Positions 45,501-57,500 of a DNA stretch of 64,000 bases are shown in pieces. Each line of letters opens with the position of its first letter. Positions within the stretch are counted from its first letter, which is position 1. Below the pieces are notes generated by a model, which saw nothing but the letters and a program-made list of their open reading frames with translations, searched no databases and was not told the DNA's origin. Location of the stretch: positions 18,475,434 to 18,539,433 of the forward strand of contig NC_133476.1 of the NCBI RefSeq assembly GCF_025370935.1, in the 5' to 3' direction. Both the position numbers and the translations under genes were made by a program. Source of the stretch: Choristoneura fumiferana. Lineage: Eukaryota; Arthropoda; Insecta; Lepidoptera; Tortricidae.

Positions 45501-48500
45501 TTGAGTTACGCCACGACGGCGTGGAGTGTTTTAATACTTACAGAATCGCACCTATATCGCGGAGTGCGCCGCGCCTGTCTACACAAAACGACAGTCTCCA
45601 AAACTTCTACCTATTCCCTCTAGATACGAACCTCAAGTGCCAGAAGAGATAATGTCCAATAGTCATGTTCTTGAAGGCGCGTTGAAGCAGGAACACTGCC
45701 AGGTCGCACATCAGGTAAGACTCGTGCTTCAGAGCTTGGACCAGTTGGAGCAAGTAGAGCAGTAGCTCCTCGTCACTGTCGAAAGATAAATGACGGGGAT
45801 CAATTTTAATTTAATTTTACGATGATATTTTGAAGGGTAGGGTTTGAGTTGCATCAAGGCGTCGAAGCGCGAAAACTATGAAGAATAGGAGCCCCGCAAA
45901 GCGCGACTCTGTCGATGATACTCATTTAAAGTAAATTTACGTGAAAATAAATAAACTTTTTACGTAATGTTTTAGTTTTGATGACTATTTGCTAGTTTGG
46001 CAACTGCCAAAGATTAACAGGTTTATTGACCTGTTTTATCACTATATTTTACAGCCTCCGGTGCTAAGTAAGCGTAAGTGTTATTAAAATAGGGCATCAT
46101 TAAACGCTAACTATCATCATAATCATAATAACAACAGTGTTTCATGATTCACCATTAAGAACATAGTGAACGAGGTCCCGATCACGGTCTACGTCCCGTA
46201 GCAAATATATCTAATCGTCGTAACAATTCAGAGACTTGGTCTTACCTCAGTCCTGACAAAGACTTCAACAATCAGCAGTATGACTCATTTCATAAATATG
46301 GACTCACGTGATTTCAGCCAAGCATTTGACGGCAAAGTTTCTCACGGCGGAGTCAGCATACGCATAGTCCAGTAGTTCGAGGGCCGACTCTACCGGCAGC
46401 ACAGGCCAGTCTGACATCATTTTGGCCACGTTTGCGGAGTCTACTTGCTCACTCCATTCAACGCATTGCAACAGTTTGGGAAGGAAGTGTGGCGCTGCGT
46501 CCCGGAAGTATTTCCTGTTGAATTAAAGTTTTTATACAGATCAAAAACAAGAAAATTTAAATCGCCCGTTATTCATAAATGAATGATAAGTTTCAATTAA
46601 TTTCATAGTCCTTTAGCTGGCACTTTGACATTTGCTTTTGCCGAGGCCCGAGCACAGACAAAACATTTTGCTATAATAGATTAAACTAGTATTCGTAGTG
46701 ACTTTATATTTATAAAATAAAATAAAAATACGGTCAATACTTTCAACGAAATTCGTACTTCAAACAAAAATTGTTACCATCATTCACGACAGAAAAGTGT
46801 TATATTTTTTAAATACCTGACTTTTTTTTTAACTAAATTAAAATATTACAGTGACTAACCTGGCAGCCCAAACATCTTTCTTTTCGAGCTCGTGCATCTC
46901 ATAGAGCGGATCCTTGTAGAGGGGCTGCTCCAAGTCGCGGGAGAGTCGCGCAATCAGTTCAGGGGAACTGTTCTCTAACACTTCCGCACGTTCCTTCACC
47001 TTCTCTGGTGACGGGTATATCACTTGGAAACGGCAGTCGTAGCTGCAATATAAAAAGAATATTAATGATAAAATAAGGATAATTTATTGAATCAGGCGTT
47101 ACTTTGCGAAGGTTCATATCAAAGAACTAAAAACAATTACTTTGATCACCCACGACCTTCGTGCAAAAAGCAATAAGGTCGCGGGTGTTTTTAGTTCAAA
47201 AAAAACGTATCTTTTTTATACTATATAGGTCATAAACAGGCTTGCGACTCGCTATAGCATGACTAAGATGGGCCAAATGGATTAGTTCTGGAAACAGGAA
47301 AACCACAAGTTAATAACAATCAACTTTGACCGCGTAAACTTGCATCTCATGGCCTAAACCAAACCCGACAATGTTTTATGTCCAACATGGACACATTACT
47401 ATATTTATGTGGCTAGCACGCAGCTGGTAAATCTTTAGATAACAAATCCTCATCTATGCTTTATTCATGTGAATGAAATTAAATAGTATTGAGAGTATAC
47501 GAACGTAATAACGGAAGGTGTACAATAGCGACTTTTGTGACGTATATTACTCAATCACGTACGTACCGTACGTAAAAACCGTTAATAAAAATTTGTTCGT
47601 TTTTAAAGAATATAAAAGTCTATCACGAATAATTATTAGACACATTAATTTATATATTAAGAACAATTCTAATAGCCTCGTGCGGCGCAATGTGCAATAG
47701 AATGTACACAATAAGTTCAAGGGAATTAGAAAGAAAGAAAGAAAATACATTTATTCACAACACGGGAACAGAAATTATGACAATGTAAATGTAACAAAGT
47801 AAAAATTCTTTTGTTTTTCTATTGTTTTACACCATGGCAGTTTGACGGCAGTTTAACTTTATTCTCGAAACAATTATGATTCTAATTGCTTTGTCAATTT
47901 TCTTCAAAATATTTGTACAGTGGGCTTCAGGAGGATAGACCACATTTTTAATTTTCATTCAATTTTTATGGAATAATCGAGAAAAACTAACAAAAATGCA
48001 ACGTTGCCAGCTCAGCAGGCAAAAACGCTCTTAAGGCTTTTTTGATCTGTGTAGTGTACTTGTAAAGATAGGAGTGTACGTCAAGAGGCACTTACTCCGA
48101 GAAGCGCACTTGCAGCGCGGCGCACGAGTCAGTGTTGGGGTTGGAGACGACAGTGCCGAGCGGGTGCAGCAACAAGTCGTCGCCTTGGGTCTCGTCGGCC
48201 ACGTGCGTCCACATGAACAGGGTCACGCCGTCCGTCCGTAGCAGCTCCTTGTAATCGAATATCATCGTATTCGCCCACGCCAACTTGTTTATGAAGTCCT
48301 GTCAGTTAAAAAAAACATCTTACCATCATTGACATCATTGAGATGAACATTGGTTTTTGGAGTCTTTTTGTATTTTTTATTATAACTCCTAATTTTGTTA
48401 CTTTTACGGTCATCCCATAAAATCCACATCGAAAATACAAACTGAAACATAGATGCACAGAAAAACCAGAAAGAGACCAGCGCTGGGAATCGAACCCAGG

Positions 48501-51500
48501 TCCTCAGCATTCCGTCCTGCGTGCTATACCGCTACACCACCACTGGACAGGAGTACAGACACAAATTTCTCCTATGCACCACATATTTCAGCTTGTTTGT
48601 TTCTTATTTAGTCACTTAAGCAGCGACACTAGCGACATCTATGCTTTTAGCCCTCATCGAGAAACATTCAGCACCCCATCGGAACTAACCGCTCACCCAG
48701 AAAAGAGATGTCGCTATTAAGCAATCAAATTAAGATTGGATTTTTTCTAGCCGCTATGCGTATTCCGGCTAAGCCATAATCAGGTAAAAATAGAAACAAA
48801 TCACAAACCTTATTAGCCTCCTTGGCCCGCCGCTTGCCCTTAACCTTATTGGTCTCGTATATGACAAAGCATAATCTCGACATGCGCGGTATGTTGGACA
48901 CTTTGATCGGGAATGTGAGGGCCTGGTCCCAGCGCGCCACGCCTTCGTTGGACACCACCGCCATCCCGGTCTTCTGCGCCTCGCAGAGCGGCTTGCCGCC
49001 ATGGAATATGCCCGCTTGGCACACGACCTGGTTTAAAACAAGTTTTTCAATTTACTTTTAACTTTTTAGTGTAGCTTGTTGCCATGGTAACGTCCCCTGA
49101 GTTACTTATTAAATGTATGATTTTATCCAAAATCCACTAAAAGTTGAGAGTTGTGACAGTTTAAGGCAATTCCTTAATGGTTCATCTCCTAATCATGCTA
49201 ATAGTGTATATTGCAAACATTTTTCTAATAAAGTGTTATCATATCACTGATATCCCCTGAGTTACGGGACAAAAATAACAAAACACATAACAGTCGATTG
49301 ACCCAAAAAATATTTTTTATACAAGCTTTTTTCCTAACTCTAGTTGACTATACTTATATTGTCATCCAAACTACAAATTTCAAGTCGATGCCATTAACCG
49401 TTGCAAGAGTTCTGTCCTACTGAAACGATCCTGGTCAGACTAACAGGATGTCACTACCAGGTTATAGTGTTGTCAACATATTTACATAACTATGCCAAAT
49501 TTTAAGTCAATCCGACTACTGGAAGTGTACCTATCAAATTCAATTTGCAAGATTTGACCCCTACTACAATACTAACAGGGCAAATTAAATGAAAGCTTGT
49601 AAACTAATGAAATACACCATTTTTACAAGCTTTTATTTAACTTGCCCTGTTTATTTTTGGGTCTAATTCTGCAAGTTTATTTTGACCCACTTCTAGTGGT
49701 CGGATTAACTTGAAATTTGGTACACATTGAATAACAATGCCAGTGTAAAGTCAATATTAGAGGTAGAGGTATAAAAGTTCAGTCAGAATAAAACAGCTCA
49801 ACATTAAAAAATATTTTTTTTAACACAATTTTTACCGTCATCACAGCTGAGTATAAGAAAGAAATAATGAAACAAAGAAAATATATATACTTATTCGTAT
49901 TCGTGACAAATATGATGATATGCGCATTGTAGATTTTGTCATTAGTTCCGTTTTGCTGCTAAGCGATAAAATCATAATTACCTATCAATGACGACATAAC
50001 GAGACAAATAAAAGGTCAACGTACTCGTCACTTCATAGTATTTAAGGTAAAACAGGAAAAACAATAAGACAACTTCTACCTCACTTATTTTTACGTGCCG
50101 ATAGACTAATCGGGGAAAAGCCGCAAAGGCCACCCAATGCGGGGATGATACAACAAATAAAGGAAATGTTATGCCAATTATAATTGTTAATAATTAAATG
50201 GTTATTGACCATAATGACACAGGACAACTTTTCAATTTAGAATCAACTCGCATTTATCATCAATTTTAGCAACATAATAGGTATGAATATTTTGCGTATT
50301 TATTTACTCAAATCGACATGAAAATCGGCCAGATTATTTTCAGTTTTTTTTTTCCAGAATTTTAGAGCAATTGCTAGGCCTAATGATTTACGCGAGCGAA
50401 GCCTCAGGTAAAGGCTAGTTATAATATATTACTACAATTTATTACTAATGGATGTCGAAAGAGAAATGCTAATTTGATAGAAATAATCTATATCAATGAA
50501 CTAATAAGTTTCTGTTAAAAAAAACATTTTTAATAAAAGATTTTTTTGCTGACTGTACTTTTTATTGATAACCATTGAGGAGTTCCCTCCCGCGGAGACG
50601 ATCCTGGCAAGACCACAAAGATTTGTCACTATCAGATTATTGTATTGTCACTTAATTTACATAAATATGCCAAATTTCAAGTCAATCGGACCGCTGGAAG
50701 TGGGTCAAATTTAGCATCTAAGATTTGACCCAAACAAATAAATAAATAAGCAGGTCCAGCTAAAGAAAAGCTTGTAAAAACGCGTCAGTGTAGTGTGCTG
50801 GTGGTGATAAATGGGGTTGTGTGGTGTATGTGTGTCCGCTTACAGTTTGGATGTGGCGGCGCTGCTTGAACACATATTTATTGCAATAAGAGAGAGAGAG
50901 ATCTATGTACCTTACGGCACTAGACTGGCTGTTGGAAACAAAATGCGCGACGCATCAATATTATTTGTCACAACCCATGTCACGGACGTCAACAAACAAT
51001 AGTGAAAGGTTCACAAATCCGCGCTGTGAACAAATTTTGTGCGCCGTTTTGATGTAAGAAACATGCAGCCTATACATAGATGTCGATGGATAATAGTATT
51101 TTAGGTACCTACTTAAATGTTCATTTTCCTGTTGATTCACGCAAGTTAGAGGATGTTATTCCCGACTTTGCGGATGAGTGATATAATCAGTGAAGTAGGT
51201 AACAAACAAATAACATTAATTTACATCGAACTAGAGTCATTGATCTCTTAGATAAGGCTATAATTACGTGATAGGAATATTTTTTGTGTAAAGTATTATT
51301 GGAAATGAGATAATCGGATTACAAATGGCGTTGAAAATTAAATCTAATTAATTAAATAATGTTCTAGTATATCATTAAAATCGTAAATTATACATAACTA
51401 TTTGGTTGCTATCAAACAGGAATAAATGATGACATATTTAAGAAATTTATTTTTTAATATTAACATCGGGCGCGAAGTTTCCCGACTGGATTAAATTTGA

Positions 51501-54500
51501 CCTTTATTCAACTCGGCTTCGACCTGGGCTATATTTCATATCATTATATTTAATCTTAACTTAACTCACTGACTTCCATTTCTAAACAATCCTAAACCAA
51601 AAAGAGAGATCCTGCAATTGATCCATTCAGGCGTTTGCGTAAGACCATGTAAATGTTACAAGGTTTCAAAAGTTTGCAGTAGCAGAAGGAATAAGAATAT
51701 ACAGTTCATTGAGAGACGGTTAATAATGGACTAGATTCCTAAAAATATGTAGTTAGTGCGTTAGTAAGATTTTCAAAAAATATCGGATGCGATTTTTTGT
51801 TTTGTGATTAAACAAAAAAATATTTACATATACCTAGCCGGTTAAAGTTTCATGTGACGCCACACCTACGTACACTTTATACGAAGGATTGACATCACGG
51901 TCCCCCACTTCCGAACTGTGACGCGCTTCACCTCTGTATTTTTTTTATTTCATTGACAAAAGAAAAATAACGTGTCGATTATTTTCTGATAATCAAATAT
52001 TCATAAATTCAATAATCTAAAATATAAATCTGCTAAAATTTATTCCTTTCTCCATCCATTCCATTGTACAGGTTGCCTGGAAGAGATCACTGAAGCGATA
52101 AGGCCGCCTATTGCTTACCTCTGAAAATATCTGTGTATACCTATGTTTTCTGTACTGCTTACTATGTGTTGGTGTGCAATAAAGAGTCATTGTATTGTAT
52201 TGTATTGAAATCGAACTATAAATAGTTTTTTTTTACCCATGAATCTACCCAAAGGACTATCATAGAGGATAGCAAGAGCATACATGTATGAACAGAGTTG
52301 CCGTATGCACGTATTGCCTGACGTTTCTAGCATTCGCGTTCGCAATCAAATGACAGTTTTTGTATGCGTAATCTGTCATTTGATTGCGATCGGCGATCGC
52401 GTGCGTCAGAAACTTTATGCAATACGGCCACATAAGTTCTTTGCCCAACACAAAATTGGCTAAAAAAACCTTACCTCCACCAGCCTTCCAGGGTCCACGT
52501 TCAGCCCCCCCACACTCTGCACAGTACACATATAATTCTTCTCAATGTTCCACGACGACTCGTATTCTTCTTGGTTCTTCTTCTTCCTTATAGTTCCTGA
52601 GGGTTCGGACGCCAGTCTTCTTCTAGTCTCTGTCAGGAACTGAGAGTCACGACCAACTGCAATAAAAGAAAATCAAAGATAAGTTCTATCCAGATGAATT
52701 ATTTTTTATGTTTTTTTGGTACTTATTGTAATTTGGGATTTAGTTTGAAGTGCGATTGTGGTACGTTTTATAATGCTCATGTTAAATAAAGCAAGTTGAT
52801 CATTTTTGATGAACAGGGAGTAAAGCGATTCTATGAATAAGTGTTCCAGATGCAAACAAAAACCGCATTCAATTCGGTCCACTCGTTTAAGAGCTACGGT
52901 GCCACAGACAGACAGACCGACAGACACACAGACACATATAGCGGTCAAACTTATAACACCCCTCTTTTTGCGTCGGGGGTTAAAAAGTTAACAGGTTCTG
53001 TACCTTTTAGTATTTCAGTCTATTTAGAGCACATATAAGCAAATTAGCTTGTTATGATTAATACGGCGTTAATCACGAGATGACATTGACTAACATGCAT
53101 ACGAAACATTCGGCATGTGTCAGAATAGGGCAGTTTCATAAAATAAAAATAGATAAATAAAAATGTACATATAGGTAAAAAACCCAAGTAAATAGGCGCT
53201 CTCGTCACAATTTTGAAAATTATGGACTTTTGCTTCATGCTAATACACCCTGTAGGTAGGTATGTGAGCAAAACAGGTGCCTAAAAATAACTAAACATGA
53301 CCGAACATCATTGATAACATAGTCGAGTTCAAATGTCGAATCTTTGTCGTTACGATAATAATTAAAACACGGCGTTTGTCCCAACTGCGGTAATTAATTT
53401 TAAAATATACAATTAACAGTGTTTATGGCATAAAAAAACGTAAATTAACAAATGGCAATGCTCAGTGCACTTTTTGTTTACGTCCCATTCATTGCAGTAA
53501 AACAGCCAATCGTCTAAAGTTGTACCAGCCAATCAAGGTCCGTCAGCCACGAACAACTGACGCTTCGGAAAGTACCTCACTACGTCAGTCGACCGCAGAC
53601 TGCGATGGTAGATTGACCTATCGCGCGTGTCAACCTCGCAACACGCGCCATGTCTCGCTACGCGCTTTTATTCCTGCTTTTACTAGTCCTATTATCACAA
53701 ACGAGCGCATTAAATATCCTAGTGCTCATTTCCCTGCCGCTCCGCAGCCACTACATGGCAATAAAAACCCTATTTCGCGAATTAGCTATCAGAGGACACA
53801 ATGTAACGGTCATAAATAATTTCCCCGATGAGCACCCAACACCAAGGCTAGAGTTCATCAACCTCCTGTCTCACGATAAAAGCGTTCGCAGGACACAAGC
53901 TTTGGAGACCTACGAGAGCTTCAGTTCGTGGTATCTGCATTTATATAACATATACAGGCATATACAAATAAGTCCCGGTTCAACGACAGCGGAATGTGAA
54001 AAGTTGTTTACTGATGAAAACATGAAGCAACATTTGGCGAGAGGAACCAAGTATGATGTGATATTTGTGGAACAGTTTATGAGCGATTGTGATTTGGCTT
54101 ACGCGGGTATGCACTACGACGCTCCGATCATAGGAATCACATCACACGTGCTGTTACCGAAGCATTACTATAGGCTGGGCATCCCATATGACATCTCCGT
54201 AGATCCCCACTATTTCACTAATGGAGGAACAGAACGGTCTCTATATCGCAAGGTCGAAACAGCTGTAGTAGATTTTTTCTTTCACACACTCTTTAAATGG
54301 ACTTTGGAGAAAAGAATAAGCGACGTGTTTGCTAAGTACATGCCGAATAAAAAGTTTGACTTGGAAAAGTTATCACATGAAAGAATGAAGATGATTTTTT
54401 CAAATCAACACTACTCTATAACCGGTGGGCGTCTTTTGGCGCCAAAACTTTTGGAGATAGGCGGTATCCACATACAGAAACCCAAAACAGTACCAAAAGT

Positions 54501-57500
54501 AAGTTGATAGAATATCAAACTAATTAAAAAACAAGCGCACACAATTTATCTCTATTGTACTACTTTAATCAGAAAGGGATGCACTGAGAAACTAATCAAC
54601 TAGCACCCAAGACTACACACTGCACTACACTTTTACTAGACTAGACTAGACTTTTAGAATACCGTGCCTCAAAGGAAAAAAACGGTATTCATATAGGATC
54701 GCTGTCCGTTTATCATTATCACAGCCAATAGCGTCAAAGCTAATGGACCTTTTAAATAAAAATTATATATATAATAATATATAAGTCGGTGACCCAAAGA
54801 CGAATGTGTGACGTAAATAAGCCAATTTTAAACATGGGGCCGCTTTTGACAGGCAATTGAAAAAGAAAACTGCTTATATCGTGTGACATATCAATTAAAA
54901 TGACTTTTACTTAGCGAGAGACATTTTAATTAAATGGTTTAGAAGTTATTTTGAAAAAACACAGAAAATAGTTCCATACTTTTAGATAAAATAAAAACCT
55001 ATAAGTATAAATCTATATGTTATTTAAACTACCCAAAATAGAAAAAAAATTAACTCATACTGTAAAACTAAGCTATCCTCATCTAAAACATTTAGCTTCC
55101 GATTATTTCCAGGATATAGAAGAATTCATTTCGTCATCAGAAAAAGGCGTAATATACGTAAGCTTCGGGTCTCTGTTACATGCAAGTACCATGTCAGCCC
55201 ACAAGCGCCAACAATTCTTAGACGCTTTCAAGAGAATACCTCAAAAAGTTATATGGAAATGGGAGAATGCCAGCCTGCCTAAAGGAAACGACAACGTGCT
55301 GACTAGCAGCTGGTTACCACAGCTTGATATCTTATGTAAGTATGTCTATTTAGGATGGTGGAAATACCATGAGTCATTAAGACCTTCGAACGAATTGGTA
55401 ATAACGCTAAATAAGATTGTAGGTATTAGGTATTATCCTGATGCCGAGACGATCGGACTTCCTCTGCCTTATATTTATTATACCACCTATCAACCGGGAT
55501 TTACTGTTACTTTTTCTTGGAACAAAAGACAAGCAAAAGCTATTTTGCTATTTCTGCGAAACATACCTCGTAGAGCGTAAAAATTCATTGTCATTTCACA
55601 GACGGAAAAGATATCGATTTACAAACTGAGAACCTCTTTTTGTAAATTTTCAGTAGTCCTTTCCTTAAACAAATTGCAAGTAAAGTTGTAGAGATACAGG
55701 GACAACCACCCCGATAGTTAACTATCAAAGCTAGACTGTTTGCATTCCGCCAGACATTATGATGCTAGCTACAACCCAAAACGCATTTTTTTTTTTACAT
55801 TAACAGCAATTATACTATAGGTACCTTGTATTTGCACCAGTGGTGAAGCGTCCATAGAACCCCATTCCCACCGGCTTGCCCAATATTGACAAAATACGAC
55901 AACAGGACGCAAATTATTTATGAGGGATGTGAGCGATCTTTACTTCGGCTTTATCACGGAGATATTTGACGCTACGCCACTGATTTGCACTTAAATCTAC
56001 AGGCATGTTTTACAATCAATGTCACTGCTCTATTTTCCTATTTAAAAGAAAAACACGCAAGGGCGATAAAAGCGTGAACCGTCATTAATCACGATCATGA
56101 CTTTGCTAATTTTATCGCACAATAATATCTAACTCATATTTTCTAGGTCACCCAAATGTGTTAGCTTTTATATCACACGGCGGTATGCTAAGTATGTCAG
56201 AAGCGGCGCACTGCGGAACCCCTCTGCTGACATTACCGTTTTTCGGAGACCAGTTCAACAATGCAGCATCAGCGCGTGAAAGCGGATTGGGCATCACACT
56301 GTTCTTTCAGCAAATCAATAGTGAAAATTTGGTAGAAGCTATTAAGGAGTTGACCTCAGAGAAGTAAGTTTATGACGCTATAAGTATCTAATTACGTGTT
56401 CAAGATGAAGATAATACTTATAGTTTTTAAGGTTTTGGCCGTGCATGGTTCGATTTTTAGTTGATGTCGATAAATGATTTGACAAATGCTCGAAACTGAA
56501 AGTGTACAGTCACCTGCAGTAATATGTGCCACAGTGGAGCGTGCAGAAATATCTGATACATACCGGCCCTAGAAATAGATTGTTTGTACATTCGTATCAG
56601 ATATGTATGCACGCTTTGTTCAATTTATCGGTGATGTGAAATCACCTCCTCCAACTTTTTTTTTGTTATTAGAATGCAATCAAACGCCAAAAGAGTATCC
56701 CGACTTTGGCATGACCGGCCCCTACCAGTAATGGACAGCGCCATCTATTGGACGGAGTACGTCGCACGCCACCGCGACGCGCCGCCCGCGCTCCCCACCG
56801 AGCAAACCACGTGGTTCCAAACAACGCAACTAGATGTCCTTTGCATAATCATTGCGATCACCATCGCAATTTTGTACTTAATCTACGCCATCATAATATT
56901 CTTTATAAGACGTATTTTCAGATTGCTTGTTAAGTTATTATGTAAGGATAAAAAGGAGTAATAGTAATAAACTTCCTTATGGCATGCTGGCTTTCATTTC
57001 CGCTTGTTATTTTGTACCTAATCTAAAGAGGAAATTTAATAAAATTACCTTATTGGCAATATGGTTCATAGCTCATAATAAAACCACGCAATAACTTATT
57101 GCATACCCTATTGTGTATTATGAGCTATTACTATGAACCAATTTTTATTTCTGGATTTAGTTTCAGTAGCAACAAAAGTAAAATAAAAAAATATATTCTC
57201 AGAGGTTTAGAGTTTTTAGGGTTCCGTACCCAAAGGGTGAAAACGAAACTTATTACTTACACTCCGCTGTCTGTCTGTCTGTCTGTCCGTCTATCTGTCA
57301 CAGGGATCTATATCTTAAACCGTAAAAGTTACACTTGAAATTTTCACAGATTATGTGTTACTGTGGCCGCTATAGCAACAAATACTAAAATAAAATAAAG
57401 TTACAAATTAAAAGGGAGTCCTCATACAAAAAACGTGTTTTTTTCAGCTTTTTTGGTTGCTAGGCGTTGTTAGCCGTTGCTAGGCGACCAAGGTGACAGC

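Noticed and set aside
48822..49061. Plus-strand open frame opposite a PI3K exon
   Set aside because: Mirror of the GC-rich C2 exon; codon composition fits the minus strand.
53520..53819. 99-codon plus-strand frame overlapping the UGT start
   Set aside because: Out of frame with the UGT, which has a clear signal peptide and family match from 53650.
55336..55580. Continuation of UGT exon 2 past 55335
   Set aside because: The family sequence breaks at LDIL and resumes with HPNVLAFISHGG at 56147; GTAAGT lies exactly at the break.
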